DNA of 50,830 bases from Spirochaetaceae bacterium bin103 (GTDB lineage: Bacteria; Spirochaetota; Spirochaetia; SZUA-6; Bin103), in the NCBI GenBank assembly GCA_002238925.1, contig MPNH01000040.1:1-50830 (forward strand), written 5' to 3'. The number at the start of each line of letters is the position of its first letter. Within the stretch, counting starts at the first letter, position 1. The notes under the pieces were generated by a model that saw only the letters and a list, made by a program, of their open reading frames with translations, had not been told where the DNA came from and searched no databases. Positions 17,399 to 26,100 of this stretch are shown here, piece by piece. A program made the translations under genes and the position numbers.

Positions 17399-18124
17399 TC
17401 AATACGGTGCATCCAGTTCCCAGTTCCTCATGCCACCGTCAACGTATTGGAAGACCTCAGCTCTTTCGCCCAATTCAGGAGAGGTGAGCAGATACTCCAA
17501 CCCGGCGTTCGGAGGAAGCGCGGGGTTGACGAGATCTTCGGCAGGCTCGACTCGATCCGGCGGCAAGCGAGAGTTCCAAAGGGAAGCGAACAGTCCAACC
17601 GTGCCCCCGTAGTGTGCTGCGAGCGCCTGGTAGATGGAGTCGTTTTCTTCCCTGATGAGCTCCACCACAGCATCACGGAGGATTTCTACGTTTTCATCCT
17701 CGTCTTCCTCTTCGTCGTCGTCCGTTCGTTCGACCGTTCCGCGCTCTTCTTCCGGCAGATACCTGTGGATCCGAGCCATTTCCCATAGCATGTTATCGTC
17801 CATGTGCAAGGCTTCGAGATACTCCCAGATCCCGGGATGACCGAAGAAACACCCCCCGAGCTCGGGCCCGTCGGGGACTTGCTGATAGATCCCCACGTAC
17901 ATCGCCAACAGGCATATCGCCCGTAGCTTCAAGAGCGCTCGGGCGTGTTCAGAATCCTCGAATGCTGTCCCTCCGCTGAGACCAGACCGCACCAGCGCTC
18001 CCCACGACTCCTGGTACCAACGCAACTCTGGATGATCCATCATCACGCACCCGTACTCGTCGAAGAAACGCTCGACGCCTCTCCAGTCCAGTGGTTCCGT
18101 ATTCTCGTCCCGACGAACTGGCAT
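17399..18124 (-). CDS. Unknown acidic protein, 241 residues
   Basis: No family recognised. The protein is soluble and strongly acidic, with a run near residues 134-147 made almost only of Asp and Glu (TDDDEEEDEDENVE). The N-terminal part is rich in aromatic residues (WRGVERFFDEYGCVMM, LRWYQESWGALV). No signal peptide or membrane helix. A GAGAAG site precedes the ATG and TAGCAT lies 12 bp upstream of it. The codon use is less GC-biased than in neighbours, which with the surrounding gene fragments suggests an acquired region. The acidic run could mimic nucleic acid or bind metal; this is speculation. Confidence 0.6.
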   Translation of the reverse strand: MPVRRDENTEPLDWRGVERFFDEYGCVMMDHPELRWYQESWGALVRSGLSGGTAFEDSEHARALLKLRAICLLAMYVGIYQQVPDGPELGGCFFGHPGIWEYLEALHMDDNMLWEMARIHRYLPEEERGTVERTDDDEEEDEDENVEILRDAVVELIREENDSIYQALAAHYGGTVGLFASLWNSRLPPDRVEPAEDLVNPALPPNAGLEYLLTSPELGERAEVFQYVDGGMRNWELDAPY

Positions 18125-18139
18125 GGCTTCTCGCCGATG

Positions 18140-18247
18140 CTACCCCTTTACGGCGCCGGCGGTGAAGCCCTGGGTGAGGTGGGCCAAGAACCGGTTGTAT
18201 TCCAGGCCGACGGGGATGGCGATGCTCAGGGCGCGGGCGAGCAGCAG
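18140..18247 (-). pseudogene. 3' remnant of a sugar ABC transporter permease
   Basis: The last 35 codons of a carbohydrate ABC permease (MalG-like) survive: SIAIPVGLEYNRFLAHL then TQGFTAGAVKG and a stop. The final QG(L/F)TAGAVKG is the standard C-terminus of that family. Upstream, the frame has no family resemblance, and the fucosidase stop codon lies only 50 bp away. A deletion apparently joined the fucosidase region to the end of a transporter gene. Confidence 0.65.
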
Positions 18248-18296
18248 CTCCTCCGGCTCGATACCATGTCGTGCAAGGGCCGTGCAGGTTGCGCTG

Positions 18297-20039
18297 CTAC
18301 GCCGGGCGCAGGGTGGCGCCGAATACGGTGACGCCGTCTGGGGTTCCGTCGACCACTTGGGTGGCGCGCAGCGTGAAGCGGTGGGTGCCCGGAGCGTCGA
18401 CGGCGATCCGGCCGAGGGTTACCGCGTATTCGGGAAAATACTGCGAGCGCGCCGTGTCGAGCTCGCGGGCGGCGCGCAGCGGCCCGCCGGCCGCGCCGCC
18501 CGCGGCGGCCACTTCCAGGTGGTGTTCGTTCACCTCGGTGGTTTCGTATTGCGGGGCGGTGATGACCGTTACCTCGTAGCTGCCGGGAGCGAACACCTTT
18601 ACCTGCCACGACAGCTCGTCGGCGGTGTCCGTCCAGCCGGCGGTCATGCCGTTGGACAGCACCTCAAGGGTGGAGCCCGGGCCCTGGTCCACCTCCGCCA
18701 GGTGGGCGTGCAGGTGGATGGCGCCGTCCGGCTGCTGCACGGTGAGCGGGTCGGTTTCCGCGTCGCCGGCGAGATCGAGTGCGACCACCGGCACGTGATC
18801 GCAGTCGCTCAGGTCGGGCAGCTCCAGGCGCAGGCGGTCCACGTCGCCGGCGGCGGAACGATCCTGCGTATGCCGCACCGGCGCGGCGGATCCCAGCAGG
18901 CGCGCACCGGTGACCTGCGACCTGAGCCCGTGCACGACCAGCTCCGCCTCCGGCTCGAGCAGGTGCAGGAACAGGTGCCCGGGCCGGGTGGTCATGCGCA
19001 TCCCGTCGTGCTCGTAGGGAAACGGGCTGCCCTGCGTTCCGTAGATCGCCTCGCCGTTCACCTTCAGCCAGGCGCCGATGGCGCGCAGCCGCTCGGCGCT
19101 CGGCTCCGGGATCACCCCCTCCGCCGTGGGGCCGACGTTGAGCAGGTAATTAACCCCCTTGCTCGCCAGGTCGATCAGCAGCAGCAGCAGGTTCTCCACC
19201 GACTTCCAGTGGTGGTCGTTACTCTTGAAGCCCCAGGTGTCGTTCAGCGTGGCGGGGGTCTCGTAGTCCGCCTGCACCCGGCCGGCGGGAATCTGGTTAT
19301 CGCCCAGGCTGCCGTAGTCGCCCACGTCGTTGCCGATGCGCCCGCTCACCAGGCAATCCGGCTGCAACCGGTGCACGAAGTCGCGCAGCTCGATGCTGTG
19401 CTCGCGGCTGATGGAGTAGGGGGTGTCGAACCAGATCAGCCCCACCGGGCCGTACCCGGTGAGCAGTTCGCGCAACTGCGGCTTTACCTTGCGCTCCAGG
19501 TAGGCGGCGAAGTCCTTCTCTTCGGGAGCGAAGTCCCAGTCGTTGCGGGAGCCGCCCGGATCGTGCCAATCCTGGTCCTGGGAATAGTAGAAGCCGAGCC
19601 TGATGCCGGCATCGCGGCAGGCATCCGCCAGCTCGGCCAGCGGATCGCGCCCGTACGGGGTGGCGTCCACGATGTTGTACGGGCAGCACGGCGAGCGATA
19701 CAGGGCGAAGCCGTCGTGGTGCTTGGCGGTAATCACCAGGTAGCGCATGCCCGCCTGCACGGCGAGATCCACCCACGCCTTCGCATCGAACCGTACCGGG
19801 TTGAACTGCTCCGCCAGGGTCTCGTATTCGGCGCGCGGAATGCGCTTGCGGAACATGATCCACTCGCCGATGCCATCCACCGGCTCACCCTTCCAGATGC
19901 CGGCCGGAATGGCGTACAGGCCCCAATGAATGAACATGCCGAAGCGCGCCTCGCGCCACCAGCCCAGGCCCGGGTGATGTACCACCGGGGCGGCGTTGCG
20001 GCCGCCCATGCGCGCCCGCCAAGTCGTGAACTCTGCCAT
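18297..20039 (-). CDS. Alpha-L-fucosidase, GH29
   Basis: 580 residues. The GH29 barrel fills the first about 345 residues: FGMFIHWGLYAIPAG, TAKHHDGFALY, the nucleophile Asp205 in LIWFDTPYS, and KGVNYLLNVGPTAEG. The C-terminal 230 residues are beta-rich, as in fucose-binding accessory domains. It would release L-fucose from host or algal glycans. No signal peptide is visible, so the substrate must be imported or the enzyme leaves by another route. It differs from the second GH29 enzyme at 21654. TACCCT lies 5 bp before the ATG. A permease tail just downstream suggests a former fucose-glycan uptake locus. Confidence 0.93.
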   Translation of the reverse strand: MAEFTTWRARMGGRNAAPVVHHPGLGWWREARFGMFIHWGLYAIPAGIWKGEPVDGIGEWIMFRKRIPRAEYETLAEQFNPVRFDAKAWVDLAVQAGMRYLVITAKHHDGFALYRSPCCPYNIVDATPYGRDPLAELADACRDAGIRLGFYYSQDQDWHDPGGSRNDWDFAPEEKDFAAYLERKVKPQLRELLTGYGPVGLIWFDTPYSISREHSIELRDFVHRLQPDCLVSGRIGNDVGDYGSLGDNQIPAGRVQADYETPATLNDTWGFKSNDHHWKSVENLLLLLIDLASKGVNYLLNVGPTAEGVIPEPSAERLRAIGAWLKVNGEAIYGTQGSPFPYEHDGMRMTTRPGHLFLHLLEPEAELVVHGLRSQVTGARLLGSAAPVRHTQDRSAAGDVDRLRLELPDLSDCDHVPVVALDLAGDAETDPLTVQQPDGAIHLHAHLAEVDQGPGSTLEVLSNGMTAGWTDTADELSWQVKVFAPGSYEVTVITAPQYETTEVNEHHLEVAAAGGAAGGPLRAARELDTARSQYFPEYAVTLGRIAVDAPGTHRFTLRATQVVDGTPDGVTVFGATLRPA

Positions 20040-20092
20040 GGCGCGCAGGGTAGCCGATGTCTGCCGCCACGTTCCACCACCATCGCCGTTGC

Positions 20093-20098
20093 GCTATG
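20093..20098 (+). promoter_or_regulatory. -10 box of a leaderless promoter for the amidohydrolase
   Basis: TATGAT matches the -10 consensus at 5/6 and lies 8 bp before the ATG at 20107. There is no good -35 (TTCCAC at 17 bp is poor) and no ribosome site, consistent with leaderless initiation. Confidence 0.4.
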
Positions 20099-20106
20099 AT
20101 GCGGTC

Positions 20107-21207
20107 ATGTCGGACACCCTCACAGCGCCGAGCAAAGAGGCCTCCCGACCGGCCACCACCGGTTTCATCGACGCGGACTGCCACAACGCCCCCACGTCGA
20201 TCAAGGCTCTGTACCCCTACCTGGCCCCGCGCTGGCGTGCTTTCGTGCAGGACACCGGCTACCAGGAGCCGATGGTGAACCACTACCCGAAGGTGTACGC
20301 CAACGCCGCGCGGCGCGACGCCTATCCGCCGGGGGGCGGCAATCCGGGCACCGATGAACGGTTCGCGGCCCGGCAGTTGCTGGACACCTGGGGCTTGGCC
20401 TACGCGATCCTCAATCCCCTGTACGCCCAGTCGCAGGTACGCAACCTGCACCTCGGCAGCGAGTTGATGCGGGCGGTGAACCGCTGGATGGCGGACGAGT
20501 GGCTGGACGCCGATCCGCGCTGGCGCGGTTCGATCGTGGTGAATATCGAGGATCCGGAGGCGGCGGCGGAGGAGATCCGTCGTGTGGCGCGCGACGGGCG
20601 CTTCGTGCAGGTGCTGCTGATGGTGCGTTCTCCCGAACCGTACGGGCGGCAGCGGTTCCGGCCCATCTTCCGCGCCGCGGCAGAGGTGGGGCTGCCGGTA
20701 GGCATCCACTTTGGCGGCGGCGGCGGGCCGATCACCGGCGTCGGGTGGCCCTCCTATTACATCGAGGATCACACCGGCATGGCGCAGGCGTTTCAGTCGC
20801 AGGTGATCAGCCTGGTATGCGAGGGCGTGCTGGAGGAGCTGCCGGAGTGCCGCATCGCGCTGGTCGAGGGCGGCTTCGCCTGGCTGCCACCGCTGATGTG
20901 GCGCCTCGACAAGAACTACCGGGGCTTGCGCCAGGAGGTGCCGTGGCTCACCCGGCTGCCGAGCGAGTACATTCGCGAGCAGTTCCGCGCCACCACCCAG
21001 CCGATGGAGGAGCCGCAGGATCCGCGCCACCTGCTGCAGATCGTCGACATGATCGGCAACGACGAATTTCTGATGTTCGCCACCGACTATCCGCACTGGG
21101 ACTTCGACGCCCCGGATCAGGCGATCCGCGCGCTGCGGGACACCGTCCGATACCGCGCCGTCGCCAGCGAGAATGCGCGCCGTCTCTACGACTTCGAGCG
21201 CGCCTGA
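20107..21207 (+). CDS. Amidohydrolase-2 family metal hydrolase
   Basis: 366 residues. Metal ligands are seen in IDADCHNAP (Asp24-x-His26), GIHFGGGGGP and the C-terminal ATDYPHWDF aspartate, in the order typical of amidohydrolase-2/ACMSD-like TIM barrels. Members decarboxylate or hydrolyse aromatic and cyclic compounds. The Rieske protein gene overlaps its 3' end by 35 bp, so the two probably act in one oxidative catabolic step, perhaps of an aromatic or a sugar-derived lactone. Substrate unknown. It is divergent from the first fucosidase. Confidence 0.85.
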   Translation: MSDTLTAPSKEASRPATTGFIDADCHNAPTSIKALYPYLAPRWRAFVQDTGYQEPMVNHYPKVYANAARRDAYPPGGGNPGTDERFAARQLLDTWGLAYAILNPLYAQSQVRNLHLGSELMRAVNRWMADEWLDADPRWRGSIVVNIEDPEAAAEEIRRVARDGRFVQVLLMVRSPEPYGRQRFRPIFRAAAEVGLPVGIHFGGGGGPITGVGWPSYYIEDHTGMAQAFQSQVISLVCEGVLEELPECRIALVEGGFAWLPPLMWRLDKNYRGLRQEVPWLTRLPSEYIREQFRATTQPMEEPQDPRHLLQIVDMIGNDEFLMFATDYPHWDFDAPDQAIRALRDTVRYRAVASENARRLYDFERA

Positions 21208-21604
21208 ACCGGGCGCGGGGCGAGCTGGCGCAGGCCGGCGCGTCACCGGCGTCGACGTGGGGCCGGTGGCGGCGTTCCCTGATGGCAGTGTCCGGCCCGT
21301 GGTCGTCGGACGGCGGTCACTGGTGGTAGTGCACCACGCGGGGCGCTGGCACGTGCTGCGCGATCGTTGCCCGCACCAGGGCGCGCCCCTGTCGCGCGGG
21401 CGCATCGTCGAACATGCTTGCGCACACCTCGAACAAGGTCGCCCGGTGTTCGGAGCCGCGTCGCCCGCCCTGCAGTGTCCCTGGCACGGCTGGTCGTTCC
21501 TGCTTGCCGACGGCACCTCCGCGGCAACAGCTATTGCGCGCGTGCGCAGCTACCCGGTCCGTATTGTCGCCGGCCGGGTCACGATCGAAATACCATCCTC
21601 CTGA
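21173..21604 (+). CDS. Stand-alone Rieske [2Fe-2S] protein
   Basis: 143 residues. The cluster motifs are complete: RCPHQGAPLSRG (Cys-x-His) and QCPWHGWSFLLADG (Cys-x2-His). There is no membrane helix or oxygenase domain, so it is a soluble Rieske ferredoxin-like electron carrier. About 40 residues between the motifs (HACAHLEQGRPVFGAASPA) are longer than usual. It begins inside the amidohydrolase gene (35-bp overlap), which argues for coupling. No oxygenase or reductase partner is encoded in the window. Confidence 0.85.
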   Translation: MRAVSTTSSAPEPGAGRAGAGRRVTGVDVGPVAAFPDGSVRPVVVGRRSLVVVHHAGRWHVLRDRCPHQGAPLSRGRIVEHACAHLEQGRPVFGAASPALQCPWHGWSFLLADGTSAATAIARVRSYPVRIVAGRVTIEIPSS

Positions 21605-21653
21605 GCGGCCGAACGGCCGACATAGTAAGAGAAATCCAACAAGGAGCAGATCA

Positions 21654-23063
21654 ATGAGCAGGTATCAACCCACGTGGTCGTCGCTGGCCACTCACCCCAC
21701 ACCGCGGTGGTTCCTGGACGCAAAGTTCGGTATCTACACCCACTGGGGACCCTACTCGGTCGCCGCCTACGGCACCAACGGCACTTGGTATCCGAAGCAG
21801 ATGTACAACCCCGAGCGCCCCGAGTACCGCTACCACAGCGAGACCTTCGGGCCCCCGGAGCAGGTCGGCTACAAGGAGTTGATTGGCCGGTTTACCGCCG
21901 ACAAGTTCGATGCCGACGAGTGGGCGGACCTGTTCGCGGCCTCGGGGGCGCGTTTCGCCGGTCCGGTGGCCGAGCACCACGATGGCTTCTCGATGTGGGA
22001 CTCGAAAATCAACCCCTGGAACGCCGCCCGGATGGGGCCGCGGCGCGACGTCACCGGCGAACTCGCCAAGGCGATCCGGGACCGCGGCATGAAATTCGCC
22101 GCCACCTTTCACCATGCCCAGAACTGGTACATGTTTCCGACCGATGACCAGCGCTACGACTGCGCCGACCCCCGCTACCGCGACCTGTACACCGGTCCGC
22201 ACGCCGCCGATGCCCGTCCGGACGAGTGGTTCCTGGACCGCTGGGAGGGCAAGTTGTACGAGGTGATCGACGGCTACCGGCCGGACCTGATCTGGTTCGA
22301 TTTCGGACTCGGTTTTATCCGCGAGCAGCGCCGCAAGCGGTTCCTGGCCTACTACTACAACAAGGAGCGGGAGTGGGGCAGCGGCGTGGTGGTAACCTTC
22401 AAGGAGCTTCCCAAGGGTTGGTTCAACCTGCCGCCGATGACCGGGGTGGCGGACCTGGAACTGGGCAGAATGTGGGAGTTGACCAACCACGTCTGGCTGA
22501 CCGACACCACGGTCGACGCCCACGGCGTGTGGTCGTATGTCAAGGACGCCGGCTACAAGTCCGAGGAGCGGTTGATCCACAACCTCGTGGACCGGGTAAG
22601 CAAGAACGGGCACCTGCTGCTCAACGTTGGGCCGCGTCCTGACGGCACCATACCCGAGCAGGCCGCCGACTGCCTGCGCGGCATGGGACGCTGGCTGGAG
22701 ATCAACGGAGAAGCGATATTCGGCACCACGCCGTGGGTCTCGTTTGGCGAAGGGCCCACCAAGCACGAGGGGAGCGGCCACTTTACCGAGAAGAGCGAGC
22801 CGCGCTTCACGGCCGAGGACATCCGATTCACGACCAGGGATGACGCAGTGTACGCAATCTGTCTCGGCCGGCCGGGTGATGCCATCACCATTCAGGCGCT
22901 ACGCGTGTTCTACGAAGACGAGGTGGCCGATGTTACCGCTCTCGGCGTCCCGGGAACGCTGAAGTGGCGCCGCACCGACGCCGGGATGACCATCGACGTG
23001 CCGAGCCGCCTGCGGGGAGAGCACGCCTTCACCTTCAAGGTGCAACTCGCACCCGCTTCCTGA
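21654..23063 (+). CDS. Second alpha-L-fucosidase, GH29
   Basis: 469 residues, with AAGGAG 8 nt before the ATG. GH29 features: FGIYTHWGPYSVAAYG, AEHHDGFSMWD, the nucleophile Asp216 in LIWFDFGLG, and KNGHLLLNVGPRPDG. It lacks the extra C-terminal domain of the first fucosidase beyond a short beta module. The two genes are not a recent duplication, since they share only family motifs. No signal peptide. It ends about 30 bp before a strong hairpin that serves the opposing giant gene. Confidence 0.93.
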   Translation: MSRYQPTWSSLATHPTPRWFLDAKFGIYTHWGPYSVAAYGTNGTWYPKQMYNPERPEYRYHSETFGPPEQVGYKELIGRFTADKFDADEWADLFAASGARFAGPVAEHHDGFSMWDSKINPWNAARMGPRRDVTGELAKAIRDRGMKFAATFHHAQNWYMFPTDDQRYDCADPRYRDLYTGPHAADARPDEWFLDRWEGKLYEVIDGYRPDLIWFDFGLGFIREQRRKRFLAYYYNKEREWGSGVVVTFKELPKGWFNLPPMTGVADLELGRMWELTNHVWLTDTTVDAHGVWSYVKDAGYKSEERLIHNLVDRVSKNGHLLLNVGPRPDGTIPEQAADCLRGMGRWLEINGEAIFGTTPWVSFGEGPTKHEGSGHFTEKSEPRFTAEDIRFTTRDDAVYAICLGRPGDAITIQALRVFYEDEVADVTALGVPGTLKWRRTDAGMTIDVPSRLRGEHAFTFKVQLAPAS

Positions 23064-23094
23064 TCCTGACCCAATAGCGCTCGATTCTTCGGAC

Positions 23095-23146
23095 AAAAAA
23101 AACCGCCAGCGCGCTCTCTCGCGAGTCGAGAGAACGTGCTGGCGGT
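23095..23146 (-). terminator. Rho-independent terminator of the giant lipoprotein gene
   Basis: A 9-bp perfect outer stem (ACCGCCAGC with GCTGGCGGT) encloses an inner CTCTC/GAGAG stem. On the minus strand it is followed directly by eight T residues (the A run 23095-23102). It lies 23 bp beyond the stop codon of the 23169-28793 gene. The plus strand has no T run, so it is one-directional. Confidence 0.9.
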
Positions 23147-23168
23147 GTAGCCCGCGCCTACGGTACTG

Positions 23169-26100
23169 CTACGGCGCGGCTACGTACACCTGAGTGAACT
23201 CCACCGGACCGCCAAGGGTGCGCAACGCGATCATGTCGCCGCCGGATACCCCGGTGCCGACGTTGACGGTGAGCTGCTCCTCGCCGTTGACCAGCAGCGT
23301 GGTCATACCGGTGTCGCGGTAGAGTGCCTCGACGTTGATCATCGAGGAGAGGCCATGCGAGATCTTGCTGCTCGCCAGCCACATCAGCGTGTTGTCGTCC
23401 GCCGACTCGTAGAACTGCAGGTGCAGGTCCTCGGAGTCATAGAACGGATCCTGGGTTACCCAGAGCAGATAGGACTTGCCGTAGTTCCAGGTGTTTCCGG
23501 ATTGTGGGGTCGAGGAAGCCAGAATGTGCAGTCCGAACCCAACCTTGCTTCCGCCGTTGGCGTTGGCCGAGAATCCGAACAGCAACTCGTCCGCCGACTG
23601 ATCCGCGGCAATCGAATACTTGGCGTGGGTCGCATCGGCATCGGACTGAACAACCGATCCACCCTGCGATTCCCACGATCCTTCGCCCGGCATCGCCTGC
23701 CCGCCGCCGAATCCGTTCACCACGAAGTTGCCGGACCGGATCAGGTTGTCGCGGGCCAGTTCTCCGCGGGTCCGCACCTCCCAGCCGTCGTCGACGGCGT
23801 CCACGGCCACCTGGCCGTCGTCGCCGCGCGTCAGCGTCAGGGTGTGGGCACGGCCCTCGATTCCCACGTTGGAAATGACCAGCTTGTTATCCTGGAGACT
23901 CGGTTGCGCCGCGTCGAGCTGCAGCGAGTCGGCAACCAGGTTGCGTCCCTCGAACAGCGCCGTGGCGGTCGCGGTTCCGGCGTCATACTTGATTCGTGCC
24001 GAAACCGGAGCACCCGCATACTGGATGCCGGCAATGTAGACCTCGTTGGGGCCGGCAGCCGTCAGGCTGGCGGCTTCGAGATCGAGCAGGCCGGCGTTCA
24101 GCCCGGGCAGGCTCGAGCCCTCGATGAGGGCGGCCATTTCTGTCTCCAGGGCCATCGCACGGTCCTGGGCGGCGGTCAGTGAATCGTTGGCCGCGTCCAG
24201 CTCGCTGTTCGCCGCCGCGAGCGCGTTGTTCGCCGCCGCCAGCGCCAGCCGGGCTGCTTCGCCGTCGACGTTCGCCTCATCGAGCGCCTGCTTCTGCGCG
24301 GCCAGTTCGGACATCGCCGTGGCCAGTTCTGCCTGTGCGTCGGCGAGCAGCACTTCCGGTTTCGTCGGCAGGTTCACGCGGTTGAGGCCGGTCACCTGCA
24401 ACTGTCCGTCGCCGGTGTACTGCAGCGTACCGGAGTAGCCGGCGCCGCCGACACCAACGTTGGAGACGCTGAACGAGTCAGGAGACTCATAGGCGACCGT
24501 GGTCTGCGACAGGTCGACCGAATCGGGAATCAGCTTGCCGACCGGGCCGAACACGTACTGCACGGTAGCGCTCGTGCCGCCCTCGTACTTGAGGAGGGCA
24601 GAGTAGGGCTGTCCGCCATACACGATGTTGGAGACATAGATGGCGTCGGGACCGGCCAGGGAAACCTGGGCGCCGCTGAAGTCGGCAAGGCCGGCGTCCA
24701 GCTGCGAGAAGGCGACCTGCACCGCCGAAGGCTGATGCATGGCCATCTTCATGGCGTCCAATTCCGCTTCCGCCGCCGCGGCACGCGCCATGGCGTCGTC
24801 TATCGCGGCGTCGGCTTTCGCCATGGCCGCACTTACCATTTCGTCCGCCGCTGCCTTGGCGTCGTTGACCATCTGGTCTGCTTCCGCCATGGCCGCGCCA
24901 ATTTTCGCATCGGCATCGGCCATCGCCGCGTCGATTGCCGCCGCGGCCTTCTCGGCGTCGGTAGGCGGCAGGGTGACGCGGCGGATGCCGGTTACCTGCA
25001 ACTGCCCGCCGCCGGTGTACTGCAGCGTACCGGAGTAGCCGACGCCGCCCACGTTGACGTTGGAAACTCCGAAGGAGTCGGGCGATACGAAGGCGACCGT
25101 GGTCTGTGACAGGCCGACGGCATCGGGAATCAGCTTGCCGGCCGCCCCGTACACGCCGAGCACGGAGGCGGTGGTGCCGCCCTCGTACTTGACCAGCGCC
25201 GAGTAGGGTTGCCCGTCGTACATGATCGACGAGATGTAAATCATGTCCGGACCGGCGAGAGACGCCTGCGCGTTGTCGAAGTTCGCCAGCGCTGCGTCGA
25301 GGCTGCCGAAGGAAATCATCACCTCGGATGCCTGGTGCATCGCCATCTTCATGGCTTCCAGCTCGGCGCGCGCCGCATCGGCTTCCGCCATGGCGGCGGC
25401 TACCGCGGCATCGGCTTCCGCCATGGCAGCGGCTACCATTTCCTCGGCCTCGGCCTTGGCGTCGCTCACCATTTGAGCTGCCCCGGCGTTGGCCGCCTCA
25501 ATGGCCGCAGCGGCCATCTCCGCCTCGGTCGGCGGGAGCGTGACGCGGGTGATGCCGGTCACCTGCAGTTGTCCGTTGCCGGTGTACTGCAGGGTGCCCG
25601 AGTACCCGTTGCCGCCGACGGCCACGTTGGCCACCGCGAAGGTGTCAGGCGACCGGAAGGCGATTTCGGTCTGAGCCAGGCTCACGGAATCGGGAATCAG
25701 CTTGCCGTCGGCTCCGAACACCTGCTTCACGGTGGCGGTGGTGCCGCCCGCGTACTCAAGCAGGGCCGAGTAGGGCCGCCCGGCGTACATGATGTTGGAG
25801 ACGTAGACTGCGTCGGGACCGGCGAGAGACGCCACGGCGTTGTCGAAGTTCGCCAGGCTGGCATCCAGGTCGGCAAACGAGATCATCACCTCGGACGGCT
25901 GATGCATCTCCATCTTCATGGCGTCGATTTCGGCGTTGGCCATGTCCGCCGCATCCTGCGCCGCGTCGGCGGCGGCCTGCGCTGCCAGCAGAGCGGCCTG
26001 CGCCGCCTGCAACTCGGTTTCCAGAGAAGCGATCTGCTCGCCCTTGGCGCTGGCGTCCGCGAGCGCGGCTTCGAGATCCGCCTTGGCGTCGGCCAGCATG

